This document shows positions 45,540 to 58,336 of a DNA stretch of 64,000 bases, piece by piece. Numbering within the stretch: the stretch's first letter is position 1; every line of letters starts with the position of its first letter. Both the position numbers and the translations under genes were made by a program. The stretch is from Onychostoma macrolepis (taxonomy: Eukaryota > Chordata > Actinopteri > Cypriniformes > Cyprinidae). Location of the stretch: positions 24,941,247 through 25,005,246 of the forward strand of contig NC_081173.1 in the NCBI RefSeq assembly GCF_012432095.1. The letters are read 5' to 3'. The notes under the pieces are model-generated. The model had not been told where the DNA came from, ran no database searches, and worked only from the letters and a program-made list of their open reading frames with translations.

Positions 45540-46681
45540 TTAATGCCGTGCAAAATCTGTTGTAGCTGAAATAAATTAATTTTTGAAAGTTTGCTCGCAG
45601 TGTCACCGAACTTGATTCTCTTTTTTTGATAACTGATGAGACGCATGATTCATTCTTTATTGAGAACCTGTATAGCAGACATAACCTGGCAAAGAAATGA
45701 GATGAAAGTGCAGAGAAGCGAAGGTGTAATAACAGTTTTCAAAGTTTTTCGCTTGATTTAATTCAGCGCTGATGAATTAAACATGGCGATGGCAGCCGCC
45801 CACTCCTGGAGTTAGGTAATACCAGTGGAGACCATATGCTCCTGAGAGCGTGTGTATGTGTGTGTATTTTTACTCAGACTAGGGAGGGTATGCAGTGATG
45901 ACTCATTCCCTTTCACTTTGTTTTTACCCCCCTCGATACTAGGAAGAATGCAGCCTGGAAGAAATGTTGGATTAGGCATCTCCACGTAGCGACTTTATTT
46001 TTAGTCAAGAGTGATTCCTTTTCCTGTTTTCATCGTGTTCCTTTATATCCACCTCGTGTGTGATGCTATTTCAAAAACTCTGACTGCAACAAAAGCAAAA
46101 TTCTAGAGATAATTGGGGATGTTTGCAATTAGACTGAGAAATGGAGTGCTCTCGCGCTGTGCACATTAATGACAGGCTGATTTCGGCGTGACTGCGACAG
46201 TGTCGGACAGTTCAGCTCAGTGTTGTGCCGAATTCTGCACCCCTGCCAAATTATGCACCCCCTAGTTGAAATCGCTACCTGATTGCCTAATCCTAATCTA
46301 TGCTAGTAGCTACAATTGCTAAAGTGTGATTTAGGCCCTATCCTGCTCTTTTTGTTTACTACTAGCATGCTGATGACGTTTTAAGGAACGTGCGTCATAG
46401 TGTACGAGTCAATAAGTGTCCTCATCATACAGTCTACACGTTTATTAGATCCATGTCGCACAATGTGACATGCAGTGATTTTATAGGATTGCTAAAATCG
46501 TGCAGTGTGTTTTGGGCTTTAGAAATTGCAAGTAAATTTCACAAGTAATTTCAAATAAACGTCAAGTAACATTAAATTAAGGACAAATTTGAAGTAGAAA
46601 AAGTGAAATAATATTTTCTTGTAAAAAGTAGCCTACCCAATAATTGTTTTTTGGCAACGTTTTTACAAATTAACAAATTAT

Positions 46682-46731
<50 letters not shown>

Positions 46732-46935
46732 ACAGTGTACTAGGGATTCAAACCCAGAAAACATACTACAAACGTTTAAAGCTACACAAGCTTGATTTTA
46801 TGCATTTTAAAATGTGACTATGCACAATTCATCATAATCTGTATTGCAGTCTCAACATTACCTCAGGGGGCGCTATGGTGAGTGTAATTGAAAAATTGTC
46901 TTCTATGCTCTATTTTTTTCTTACAGCTCAACTAC
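45540..46935. other. Inferred intron, (TA)n at 46684-46713
   Basis: Apart from a TA microsatellite followed by a T-run (46684-46731), nothing was recognised. Confidence 0.3.
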
Positions 46936-46939
46936 TCAG

Positions 46940-47185
46940 TAAAAAAGTGCTGAAGTTGTAATTAAAACAAAGATTACTGGAATACATTTTACAAGAAAAT
47001 CTACTTTTAGATTTTCTACTTGAAAATTCAATGCTCAATTCAATGTGTTCTTGCCATTTCTTTGTAATTATTTGTGAAATTTACTTGCAATTTTAATTGT
47101 AAATTATAAAGTAAAACCCACACACTGACACTGAGTGAAAATTGCTTCGAAGGAAATCCTACACCAAATTTTGTTCAGTGTACTG
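46940..47185. mobile_element. Interspersed repeat, ACTGTAAAA family (copy 5)
   Basis: GATTACTGGAATACATTTTAC, CAATTCAATGTGTTCTTGCC, then GTAATTATTTGTGAAATTTAC follow the order seen at 25500-25680 and 40140-40290. Confidence 0.55.
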
Positions 47186-47189
47186 TTAG

Positions 47190-48295
47190 TTTAAGAAAAT
47201 CTAGAGCAAGTTAGTTAAATTTTGGCTGAGCCACTTGCCTTATGTAATCTCAGTTATCCTGACCATTCTTCTTTAAGAAAAACACAGCTAATCATGGCTT
47301 TCCAAGGGCTTGGCGTTGGAAAGGTCAGTGGAACTGCTTGGAATGTCTTGGATAAAAACAGCACCGAGCGAAGGGTGGCAGGGAGACGCCAAATCTGCAG
47401 AGAAACATTGCTGATGGCTCATTAGCACTGCCTGAATGCCTCATCAAAATGTCAGGCCCGGGTCAGACCGGAAGGTGAGATCCATGAGCTGACGTCTGGG
47501 GAGGTCTGATAGAGTTGAAGCCATTGTGAAGGACTGGGGACCTGCACCTTGCACACCACTGCTGAGGCTGACACACGCTTGGCATTTCACATGCTCACAG
47601 AGAACCAGAAAGGTTGCATAACTGATGGAGAAAATCTGGGAAAAGTCAGGGCTGATTGCTGTTTTAAGAATTGATGAGGATGTGGAGATCAAGCACCGAT
47701 AATGTGCTCACGACCAGTCTTTTAAGAAAGAATATATACACACACATAGAAGGGTTTTAGCATTGATGTCAGAATATTAAAAAAAATAATAATTAAATTT
47801 AAAAAAAATCACACCATCAGTAATTAAAAAAAACAAAAACAGAAAACTGAAACTTATCTTATTTCAGAGAGCTGCCAAGAAAAAAAAAAAATCTCATTAT
47901 CATTTAGTTCAATTTGATGTATTAAAATAACTAAAATAAAAAAAATAAAAAATAAAAATATATATATATATATATAAAACAATGCAAATATTTAAATAAG
48001 TAATTAAACAAGAAAAAAATGACAAAAAAAAAAACTAAATTAATTTAAAAAGGACTATTTAAAAACTAAATAAAACACATTAGCAAACTTTATCTAAAAT
48101 TAAAATAAACATGGAAAATATAAAAATAAAAAACATCTATTTGACCCCAGCTGCAAAGCATGTTTGGTCACCAGCAACATCACACTGTAATATTTTCTTA
48201 AAGTTAAAATACATTATCATTTTTCATTTGACAGTATCTGATGTAAGCTGGAGACATGGCACACTGGTAAGCATGAAAGCAGGTTCAAGGCTGGA
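47190..48295. other. Inferred intron with one GC-richer block
   Basis: Positions 47300-47690 are GC-richer and open on the minus strand for 82 codons, with a GCCTCAGCAG acceptor-like site but no matching donor in phase. Positions 47780-48120 are A-rich low complexity. Confidence 0.3.
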
Positions 48296-48300
48296 TTGCA

Positions 48301-48445
48301 TAAAACATTTATGCATTTAGCAAACGCTTTTATCCAAAGCAACAACACTGCACTGAAGGCACAGAGTTTATCAGTTCATGCATTCCCTGGGAACCAAACC
48401 CATGACCTTGGCATTTCTACATCGTGGTCTACTGTATTAGCTGCA
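48301..48445 (-). mobile_element. tRNA-derived SINE
   Basis: Read on the minus strand: a tRNA-like head (GCAGCTAATACAGTAGACCA, then B-box GGTTTGGTTCC), then CAGGGAATGCATGAACTGAT, and the tail GCTTTGGATAAAAGCGTTTG then CTAAATGCATAAATG. The plus-strand copy at 29966-30065 shares head and tail. The LINE-like tail suggests mobilisation by an L2-type partner. Confidence 0.75.
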
Positions 48446-48449
48446 GAAA

Positions 48450-49305
48450 TTAATTTAATGCAGTTCTGTCAAATAAAAAATTTTAAAGGATGGGGCAGTG
48501 ACTTTATGCTGCCTTGTAAGATGCCTAGTGCTGACCAATTTTACATGCTTCCCAGAAGTCACTGCAATCAGTCAGTCAAAATTTCGCTTGCCCTACAAGT
48601 AGGCCTACCTCTTTGTATCCAAATGGTTATCCAACATTTTCCTTTTTATTAAACAATACAGTCTCAATAACTGTGAGGGATCCAAACAAAAGGAGTGTGG
48701 TAATGATGTCTTCCTTCAGATCAGCCATTACTTGGCAGTAAACACGTGTGCCTGCATAGAAAGTGAGAGCCACAGACGCCCCCTTGTGGTTATTGTTGGA
48801 CAATTAGGCCAGGTTTATTACAGTTAAATAAAACTAAAACCATAAAAACACATTACTTGAATTAAAATAAATATTAGCAGAAATAAAATGAAAAATATAG
48901 AAAATATTTTATTTTAGTTAGTTGCCATTTTCATTTTCATTTTCATTAACATTAACTATGCATTAAAATACCTAAACCTAAAACTACAATTTATTTAAAA
49001 ATGACATAGACAAAACAAAGATGTCAAAAAACAAAATGACTAAAACTTTAACAAAAAATTTAATAAAAATGGAACCCATTTAAAAAATAAAAAAGGAACA
49101 AGTTTAAATAAATAAATCATTCAAAACATGACAAATGTCTGAACTTCATGTATAAGCACATCTATAAAATAAAACCAGCAGCTTTTTTTGAAATGTGACT
49201 GATTATGCAACTGACATATCTGAGTCTAATAAAATCCTTAATGTCGAGGACCAGACAAAGAACAAATACGCAGGTAAAAGTCAAAGGGAGTGATCTTTCT
49301 TTTAG
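48450..49305. other. Inferred intron, nothing recognised
   Basis: A-rich low-complexity DNA at 48820-49110; otherwise unremarkable. Confidence 0.3.
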
Positions 49306-49309
49306 ACAC

Positions 49310-49560
49310 GTGTCCGCGGCTCTCCTCTTAGGGGTCAGTGGCTGGCGCCGGGACAGCAGGTGACAGCTGGCCTGTCATTGCACGCGACCGCCCGCTGTTG
49401 TCCCGACAGAGCCCTCCACCATTCACTCCCCCGAGGAGCGGAACAAAGGACATGCACCTTGTTCGGCGCCTGCCGAGGGGCGAGGATACACCATTGTTCG
49501 CGCTTGGCTGCGAAGGCCAGAGAGAGCACGCTATGAAACAATGGAGCTGAAGACCGAGTA
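49310..49560 (-). other. GC/CpG-rich block with open frame, acceptor and hairpin (possible exon)
   Basis: An isolated 250-bp CpG-rich block in AT-rich DNA. On the minus strand a strong acceptor (CTCTCTCTGGCCTTCGCAG|, exon start at 49507) lies only 93 bases from the donor of the exon at 49601, a typical small fish intron. The frame continuing from that exon stays open for 56 codons (KREQWCILAPRQAPNKVHV onward) to a stop at 49335-49337. GCCGGGACAGCAGG (about 49348) and GCTGTTGTCCCGAC (about 49395) form a hairpin. A good donor inside the block was not found, so it could be an alternative 3' terminal exon or a regulatory island. Confidence 0.4.
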
Positions 49561-49600
49561 CATTTTTTAGGTCCTGCTAAAAATAGTGTGATTCACTGAC

Positions 49601-49836
49601 CATCATAAATCCCCAAAGCATTTCTGGGATCGGGAGGGGCAGAATCAGACACTTCTGTGGACTCTGGAGGTCTGTGGACGCTTGCTTTCCAGCCCTGCTG
49701 GAGCGCGTCATGAAGCTCAAAGCTTCCAGGGAAGAATTCATCATTGAAGATCGCTTTATAGGTTGAGGGGCCAGGCTTGCTTGCAGACATTGTTTCCTCA
49801 CTTTTTTCCCCTCCAAGTTCAAGAATGCAGGAAGTT
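49601..49836 (-). CDS. Internal exon of an unrecognised minus-strand gene
   Basis: The frame holds 78 complete codons on the minus strand and ends in phase 1 at GATG|GTCAGTGA. The peptide includes MSASKPGPSTYKAIFNDEFF then PGSFELHDALQQGWKASVHR and SDSAPPDPRNALGIYD. It is varied and hydrophilic with a Tyr/Phe-rich centre, unlike translated repeat DNA. The 5' boundary is uncertain: ACTATAG| at 49837 is used here, GTGTCTAG| at 49855 is an alternative, and an ATG in good context (ACAATGTC) within the exon could be a start. The donor is non-consensus (GTCAGT). Its phase joins without a break to the exon at 43831 and also to the GC-rich block at 49507. The function is unknown; no domain was recognised. 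Confidence 0.5.
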
Positions 49837-49869
49837 CTATAGTCTGGATGACTTCTAGACACGAGAGCA

Positions 49870-51830
49870 CATCTTACCAATAAAACAGGCCAATTCGAGT
49901 GCTCATAAATCAGATTTACAGAGTAGAACAACAGTATTTGGAAGTCAGAAATTAAATCCATCGCTTAATTTACAATCACATAAATTAGTTTAAGGCTTAG
50001 AATTTCAGATATGAAAGAACTTCAGAAAGAGTTAATAGTGGCAGTCAAATGATTAAAGACACGAATCTAAAAGGTCTAATTGTTTTCTAATAAATTGGCA
50101 TTTAAATTAGTTAAAAATGATGAAGCCTACTTTGAAATGAAAAATAAAACTAATAAATAAAAATGTTGTGTCAGATTTATTCCGTTGTGGAATTTAACTC
50201 AACACAACATTGTAAAATTATTACAAATAAAATAATTTAAAATAACAATAAAAAAATGAAATAAAATAAACAAACAAATAATAATAAATAACCAAACATT
50301 AAATGGATGGATGGATGGATGAACAAAAAAAATTAACAAACAAATTAATAGAGAAAGGTGGCCATGTCTGGAAAGCGAGCATCTGCAGACCTCAAGAGTA
50401 CACCGTTTTTTTTTTTTTTAATATATATATATATAATAAATATATATGTAAAACAAATAATTAAATATATGTACAATAAATACATAAATATATTTATTAA
50501 TAATGAATAATGAATACACTGTAAAATATTATAAGTCATGGCAACATATGTTTTTACATGAACTCATCAAAATAAGTTAATAAATTGAATCTTTTTTTTT
50601 TTTTTTAGTTTAACTTAATTTAAGTGGAAATGACTTGGTACAACGGCACAACCAAGTTGATTAAACTTAAAATTTGAAGACAGCAACTGAACTGAACTGC
50701 CATCCTTCAAAGTGTTTGAGTAATGTTAATAATATCTAGTGGGTTTTAATCAGAACAAATGCTGTTTTTGGAGACATTTTATCTCAGCTTTATATTTATT
50801 ACATTGAAAGAATTTAAAATAAATTGCTTGTTTGTTATCTATTTCCATAGCTGAAACATGTAGATGTTTTCTTTTTAAAGTGAAATGTCTTCCGTGCCCT
50901 ATCACTATACTGTATGTGTGACAAACCAGAACATACTGGTTCAGCAGTAAGAAGCAGTCCAGAGAAAGTCACTTCTTGTTTTTGTTTTGATATGAAATCA
51001 TTCACTGGACTGTTGCCCCTTGATAATGAATCTGTTTTTCTGACCCACTGTTCAATTCTTTAAATTCCAGAAGGGTTGAGGGAAACGTCTTTTCTTAAGT
51101 GGATCACGTTACAGCAGTTTCCTGCTGTGTTCCCAACATTTCCAGGTCAAACACATTCACAATAAAGACGGACCGCTGGTTCGGCCGAGGAGACGGGAAT
51201 TTGATCACAAACCAAAGGGACAAAACAGGATATTGATGACAAGGTGCTTTCCTATGTCACTGAATGATAATATGTGTGACAAATGAACTTACAATCAACT
51301 TCATTTCACCACAAAAACACATAGAAGCACATCGCAAAAGTGCTCTCAACTGTTTCCCTTAATTTGACTTTTGCGCAAACTTCCTACTTTTCAGATGTTC
51401 ACTTAAAACAGTGTTATTGTACTACTGTTTAATAGTACTTATTAATGTTTTAAAACTATAGCTTGTATTTTCAGTTTTCATTTTTAGTTCTTTTAATGTT
51501 ATTTTTATTCGTTTTTTAATATTTCTATTTAGCTTTAATTTCATATTTATTGCAGGTTTAGTTAGTTGCCAAGGCACCATTTCTATTTTTTGTTTAGTTT
51601 TTTTTGTTTAATATTTATATTTAATTTTATTGCAACTTCATTGTGTTTCAACTGTGCTCAACAAATCTGCCAATCAAGTCAGAAAAACTCAATATGAAAT
51701 TATATTTCTCATAAGATTCTCACAAGCTAAATGCCACAATCTATGCACATTAATTTTATAGCTCTATATTATCAACCATTTGTGCCTTTTTTAAAAGAAA
51801 TGACAATATAATAATATTTTTTTTTAAAAA
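49870..51830. other. Inferred intron with low-complexity and repeat remnants
   Basis: Positions 50160-50530 are A-rich with a short (ATGG)n at 50304-50320. Positions 50514-50720 (ACACTGTAAAATATTATAAG onward) resemble the ACTGTAAAA family. Nothing else was recognised. Confidence 0.35.
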
Positions 51831-51837
51831 CAGTGAT

Positions 51838-52107
51838 GGATTTGCTTGATACAAACAAGCAGCTTCTCACTTCACAAGCGGTTGGAGTCGTGTTAATTAC
51901 TTGTGGATTATTGTGATGTTTTTATCAGCTGCTGGACTCTCATTCTGACGGCACCCATTCACTGCAGAGGATCCATTGGTGAGCAAGTGACATAATGCTA
52001 AATTTGTCCAGATCTGTTCTGATTAAGAAACAAACTCATCTACATTTTGGCCTGGCCTGAGGGTGAGTACATTTTAGCACATTTTTATTTTTGGGTGAAC
52101 TAATTCT
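51838..52107. mobile_element. T2-like TTAA MITE, right half
   Basis: The right terminus ATTTTTGGGTGAACTAATTCT is followed by TTAA (52108-52111). TGGATTATTGTGATGTTTTT, CATTCTGACGGCACCCATTC and GATCCATTGGTGAGCAAGTG are shared in order with the full copy at 58337-59094. The left terminus is missing. Confidence 0.75.
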
Positions 52108-52114
52108 TTAAAAG

Positions 52115-53590
52115 AAGCACATGAGATATTCATAGATGAAACATAACAAACGTGCACAATTAAAGAGTGACATCTGAGCAATTAAATAGTCCTCAGGTCA
52201 TAAAATACGAGACATGCATGGCTCTTATGAAACATTTCCTGTATCATTTTGCATACGGTAGAAATACTGTACCGAATAACCAACCCCCCATTGAACTCAA
52301 CTAGAAATGCAGGGCCAACTGGAGTACAGCAGAGCTGGACAGCACAATGCACACAATATCCTGGAATAAAATAGCACAATAACAAAACCGAGCGATTATC
52401 AGCAGGGAACTTTGACTCTCGGACCGGCTGATTAAATTCCTCTGCTGTGACTCTATTGTACCATCTTGTTGAACTTCCGCAGCTGTGCTGTTAAAGTAAT
52501 GAGCATTGTGCTCACTTAAAAAGCTCCTCGGAGGTCTAAGCATCCAAATGGGCTTGAGGCTTCAACACAGGATACTTTGCCTTTGGCCAATTTTAGTGGA
52601 TATTCATTTTTGGGGCTTTGATGTGCTTGAGCAGACTAAATAGGGAGTGTTGTGGCTGATAGACGACACAATTGTTGGGCATTTGGCTGACGTTTTGTTC
52701 CATATTTGAGTTTTGGAGATTGTCTGGGAATGGGTATTATTGTTCAGAGCCATCATTCAGTACTATTGAACAGTGGCTCTGTTCCAAAACATAGTGAGCT
52801 GACTACATAGACAGTATCTTATGACATTTGTTGCATCACACAGCTGTTACCAAAGGTTTACTGCAGAACTGTTTTATGTTTTTGATTATTATTATTGCAT
52901 TCAAACATTAACATTGCAGGCTAACATGTAAAAATAGAAGCAATATATACAGTACTGAATATGTGGATCAAAGATGAAAAGGGCTTTTCAAGCTTCAAAA
53001 CAATAAAATTGCAATACAGCTTTAAATATAGATTCCCTTTTTTTTTTTTCTATGGAACATATATATTTATGTTTATATTTATATATAACAAGGACAGTGG
53101 TGGACATGGAAGCTGACAGACAGAAAGAAGTGGCAGTGACAGTGAAGGAAAAGTTAATAAATATACTAAAATTAATTCAAGAACAAGTAGTTTAGTCGGA
53201 CCATATGACTCATTACTTGTGTTTTTGTTTTTGTATGCTTACTATAATATTGCATCATTAGCTTTGAATTCAGTGGCACAAAGTCACCTTGGATAAAACT
53301 CTCTAGCAAACATAAAATTCTAATTGCAAACTCATTAAACTCAATCAATCTCTTGTGTATCTACTATTTGTATGGCACAGAGTTGCTGCCGAGAGCTTTC
53401 CATTTGCTGCCTTAAAAGGTGCTTATTTGGACAGCAAAGGAGCTCGTTGATTTTGGAACAGAGCCAGAGTCGGGCCGTATGGCACAACCTCACATATTCT
53501 CTGGCAGCCACCGTACATCCGTCTTTGTGCCTGTTTTAAAGGATTTCTAACATATTCAGTGCTCACATTAAAACTGTGGCTCTGAAAATA
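52115..53590. other. Inferred intron, nothing firm
   Basis: A minus-strand frame at 52301-52543 has an acceptor-like TACTTTAACAG| but no donor in phase. The remainder is unremarkable. Confidence 0.3.
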
Positions 53591-53594
53591 GTAC

Positions 53595-53696
53595 CTTGGC
53601 GCCCTCGGAGTGTCTCCAGGAGGGTGTTTTCTCGTCGGCAGGTGGTAAGGGTGCACTGCTTCTGCACGTCCACGCCAGCGCCTCGTGCTTGGTACA
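53595..53696 (-). CDS. Internal exon of an unrecognised minus-strand gene
   Basis: The 102-bp exon has a good acceptor (AGCCATCTTTCCGCAG| at 53697) and donor (GCCAAG|GTACTATT). Both ends are in phase 0. The 34 codons read CTKHEALAWTCRSSAPL then PPADEKTPSWRHSEGAK, with several CpG codons in an otherwise CpG-poor region. It is the most upstream of the minus-strand exon candidates between tmem170b and hivep1. The join to the exon at 49601-49836 needs an intermediate exon or another acceptor, because the acceptor chosen there needs a different phase. No family recognised. A single-exon reading from the ATG near 53870 is also open but less likely given the splice sites. Confidence 0.5.
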
Positions 53697-53699
53697 CTG

Positions 53700-54050
53700 C
53701 GGAAAGATGGCTGAGAGAGATGAAACGCCTGTGTAGAGGCTAAATGACCCATGCAGCAATGAACCAGCTTCTTGTCGCATTATAAAAAGTAAACGAGTCA
53801 GTCTGACCTCTATTGTGAATTCTGGGTGGTTATACAATTCATGACATTGTACCATTCGCCCTGCATTCAGCAAAAAGGAGCCAAAAAGATCAAATGTCTG
53901 CCAAGACTATATTAAAACCAGACTATGTCCAGACATTGAGTCAAGAGTTGATGACAATCAGTTAAAACAGACCAAAATGCATTAATTAATAAGAAAATGC
54001 CAACTGTCCCCCCCCACAAATATTTATTACAAAATATTTATTATATATTA
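53700..54050. other. Stretch between the unnamed exon and tmem170b
   Basis: Nothing recognised apart from a C-run at 54010. Confidence 0.35.
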
Positions 54051-54057
54051 TACACAC

Positions 54058-54455
54058 TTCCACTGAAAGGTTTGGGGTCAGTAAGATTGTATTTTTTGAA
54101 AGAAATTAATGCTTTTATTCAGCAAGGATGCAGTAAACTGGTGAAAAGTGACAGTGAAGACTATAATAAATTAATGCTGTTTTTATCATTAAATTTATCA
54201 TCAGAATGATTTCTAAAGGATCATGTGACACTGAAGACTGGAGTAATGAAGCTGAAAATTTTGCTTTTTCATTACAGGAATAAATTATATTTTAACATAT
54301 ATACAAACAGAAAACAGTTATTTTAAATTGTAATAATATTTCAAAAAAAATAGTTTTTTATGGGATCTTTATAAAATAAATGTAGCCCTGGTGCAGCCAA
54401 AGTTTTTCAAAAACATTATAAAGTTTAACTGACCCCAAACTTGTATTATAGTGTA
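54058..54455 (+). mobile_element. MITE, CAAAAGTTTGGGGTCAG-ended family (copy F)
   Basis: The left end CACTGAAAGGTTTGGGGTCAG then CTTTTATTCAGCAAGGATGC and the right end TTAACTGACCCCAAACTTGT are both preserved, with an internal deletion relative to copies C and D. Confidence 0.8.
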
Positions 54456-56230
54456 GAATATACATATATATTTATACAAAACATTTTTGTATAATATATA
54501 TATATACAGTATATATATAGTATTGAAAACGTTTTCATTTCGGTGAGTGAAGACAACAAGGCAACTTTTACTGCAAAACATTTTTATTTCAACTGACCGC
54601 AGAGTGTTTCACAGAGGAGCATTTGTACATAAATAGAGGTGCTGGAAAGCACAGCTGTTTGCTCATACAAAATTAAAAAAAAGAACATATCATACACTAT
54701 CTACACACGCCACTTCTTGCAGAGCGGCATTTAACAAGGATTGTCAGAAATCCATTTGCACATTTTAAAGTCCGAGAGGAGTTGCATTTTTGCATGCAAT
54801 CACTGAGGTACAGACACGTGACAGGCAAACGTCTGACTGGGTTGAATGTTGTACGTTAACAGATGAAACAGTTTCTGTCAGGGATGTGTCGTATCATGTC
54901 CCTCTCTGTATTGCAATATTCTCCATCTCAAGTATTTCCAAGGCCTGAAATCTTACCAGCCGTTCATGGCACATCTTCAACTCAAAATAAGACTTTTTCA
55001 GACGCATATGTCTTATGGATACCAACTGACCAATCAGCAGCTCTGAATATGATTGGGTCAGAAAGACGCCCACTTTATAGTCCAGCTGCTAAACTGGTTT
55101 TATGGACCCTCAAACTGTGCAAACAACAAAAAGCAAAACCTTCTATTAATTCAACAAAAATAAAGAAAGACCAAGAGACATCATGGGTTTTTTTTTTTTT
55201 TTTTTTTGCAGAGCTATATGAACCCATAATCTTAAAGGCAGCTTTTTCAAAACAATTCTGCTCTGTCAAACTCAATCAAATCTTCTTGGAAAGGGAAAAC
55301 ACTCCATCACGAAACAGTTAAGGTGTTTCAATACACTCAAACACACCTACATACACAGACAGCACACTTAACACATCTACAGCTTCACTCATCATGCTAA
55401 TCATGTTACACACGCTTGATATGTTAAAATATGCCATTACATTAGCCAATTACCTTTCCTATTCCATGCAATTTAAAGCAACTGTATGTCAGGGTTTTTT
55501 TTTTTTTTTTATTACCTTAAAATATCTGTTCCAAAATCATTCTGATGGTACACTGACTTCTAATAAGGTGAATGGCTTCTGTTTCTTTCCTGCGCTGCCC
55601 TCAAACGTCTGTTCTGGGAGTTCTTAGGTGAGCGGGTACGAAATTCCGCGAAAAGTGTGGACTGCTTTACGGCAGTAACAAATGCACATGAACAGCTATC
55701 CGCTGTAATTACAAAAAAAAGTTGTATTTTACACTTATTTAACTGTAGGGGGCTCCAAAGTCGCAAAAATGCATAAAACTACATACAGTTGCTTTAACAT
55801 ATTTTCGTTCTCTACAAACATGGACTGAATAAATCATAAATATACACAGTTAAAATTAACTCAAATCCAAAACATTTTGTCAAAACAATATAAAACTTGT
55901 GTGGCTGCATTCAGAATGGAATACTAGCATAGCCTTCTGTATAGTATGCATTACACACTCAATGTAGACAGTATTTATTTATTATTTTGTTTTTGAGAAC
56001 AATGTGAAATCGTATGCAGTATGTAACAATTTTAAAATGTAGTCACATGACATCAAGTTGCAAGTTTTTTATTTTTTTATGCAATTTTGTGATTAGGGTA
56101 ACTGCAAAAATTATTTTCTTACTTAGTATGTAGTATGTAGTTTTTAGTATTTAGTAAAAGTATCCAAACTTTCTTAAATCAAGATACATGAAATTAAGAA
56201 GCAAAATAACATAAGATTATTATTTTTCTG

Positions 56231-56254
56231 TAATAATAATAATAATAATAATAA
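56231..56254. repeat. (AAT)n microsatellite
   Basis: Eight uninterrupted AAT units. Confidence 0.9.
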
Positions 56255-58336
56255 TCAATAAATAAAATAAAAATAAGTACTTTCATGCGTAAAACAACAA
56301 ATATCTGTCAAAATTATGTTTATACTTTATTTTATTATTTTTATTTATTTATTTGTCTTGTTTTAAGTTCAATCTCACTTCATTTTGATACATTTTTCAG
56401 AAAACAACCTCTGTCACCCCCATTTCTGAACACAGACGTTAAAGTGCACTATCCAAACATAAATTAATTCATGAAAGAGTACATTTTGTAATATGATTTT
56501 GAAGTACCATTTCCATTGTAAGGCAATGTCCAATTGTAAAATGCTGAGGGGACGGGTGACAGTTAAGAGGTTAAGAATGTTTAGATATTTGTTCTGGAAA
56601 ACAAGTAAAAAATACTAAATAAAAAATTTAAAAATCAGTTTTTGCAGTTTACACAAAAATAGTTTAAATAGTACGGTAGTATGTCATTCTGAACAGCTTG
56701 AGTAAAACTATTAAAAAGTTCAGTAATGAATTTCCAAATGAATCAATTACAAAGAAAATACATGATATCAATAATCAACAAAAAGTGAACATTTTTGCAG
56801 AATCCCTCATACATTATGCATCAACACATTAGACCTGCATAATTCTACAGATACAATCAGTTTCCTTTGACAGAAGGAGGTTTCACACTCATTCACAGTC
56901 CACTGTCGCCCTCTGCAGTGCTGGTCTGGTACTGAAAGTGAACTTTTAGTTGCATAAGATTGGAAATAAGTAAATAGCCATTACATCCAACACCCTCATC
57001 AATACCTTAACACATTAATATCGTCTGAAAGTCTTTCACAGTATCAATAAATGGAAAATCAGCCTTTTCAGGAGTGGCTTAGTTCAGACTTCATGAACCA
57101 GTGCTGAGAAATCGGACAAGCAAAAACACATAATATAAAAAATTCATAAACAACAGTTGCCTTTCATAAAAATCATATTCAATTTAAAAAATCCTAAAGC
57201 TGAAGAGATAAGGAATACTTTGGCTTAAATAATCATTATGTCAATGACAACAGAACAATAAAGCAAAAGAAATCCCATGATCCTGTGTGTTTCAGTGGCT
57301 TCAGACGTCACTTGTTTCATACAATGCAGTGTTTTAAACCAACAATCAGACATTATTCACTTTGACACAACAGCCATACATGAATGAACTGTAAGTAGAC
57401 AAACAAGTATTAGGAATATGCTCTTTTGTAATGCCTAATACAGTAATAAACAGGAGGAATTTGGCATCAGTCTTAAAGAGATTGGATGGCTATTAAAAGA
57501 CGAAACACTGAAACGCCAATTTTGAGTTATAGAAACAGCTCACATGCTCTGAAAAAAGTAAATAATACTTCAAAATAATAATTAGATCAGATGCATACTG
57601 TACCAAATGCAACTGAGTTTGTTCTTGGTTGAAAAGTGAAGCCTATATATAATGCATTTTAAAGGTTTTTTTTATATAATGCCTTAAAAATGCAGCTGTA
57701 ATCGATTCCTAAATAATTTTAATGTAATACTCCTATTTATGGTTATAGTTTTAAACATAAAACAGCATAACGTTATAAAATGCATTAAATTAAATTTTCA
57801 GTGAAAAGCTGAATTATCATTAAATGATTTATTATTTAAAAGTTTTATTATGAAGCTTTTTAACAAAAATTCAGTGCTACAGATATTTTTGCACCCATTT
57901 TTCCATTCACTAGATAAAAAAAAGGTCCACAATTTAATACTAGTTTGTTCAAATCCCTAACCATATTTATTTATACCAATAATAACAGTGATTTTTGCCT
58001 TGGTAACTTCTGCATATTTATGAATACCTTCATGATGCATTATATATATATAAAGCTTCATAGACGGTGCTACCAAATAAATATATTAAAGAATAAAAAA
58101 TGTAATTGTTTGCAAAAATTTACATTTGAATGTAAATCGAATTTTTCAACAAGTTGAATGGTCTTGCACTATTAGGTCATTATTAGCATTAAAATTCATG
58201 GTGTTTATAAGAAGGAAATGGAAAAACAAGGAACGTTTTGCCAGAAATAAAGCCAGTGGCAGCAGAGAGGTATCGTAAAACACACCGCTGTCATCACATT
58301 CCACACTGTTCACCGTTCAAAACGTTTTCCAATTCA

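Noticed and set aside
47444..47692. 82-codon minus-strand frame considered as another exon of the unnamed gene
   Set aside because: An acceptor-like site exists but no donor in the required phase.
52301..52543. 80-codon minus-strand frame with acceptor-like TACTTTAACAG
   Set aside because: No donor, and the C-terminal half is hydrophobic AT-rich noise.
54863..55321. 152-codon plus-strand open frame
   Set aside because: Contains a phenylalanine run from a T-tract, has no domain, and lies antisense to the putative tmem170b 3' UTR.
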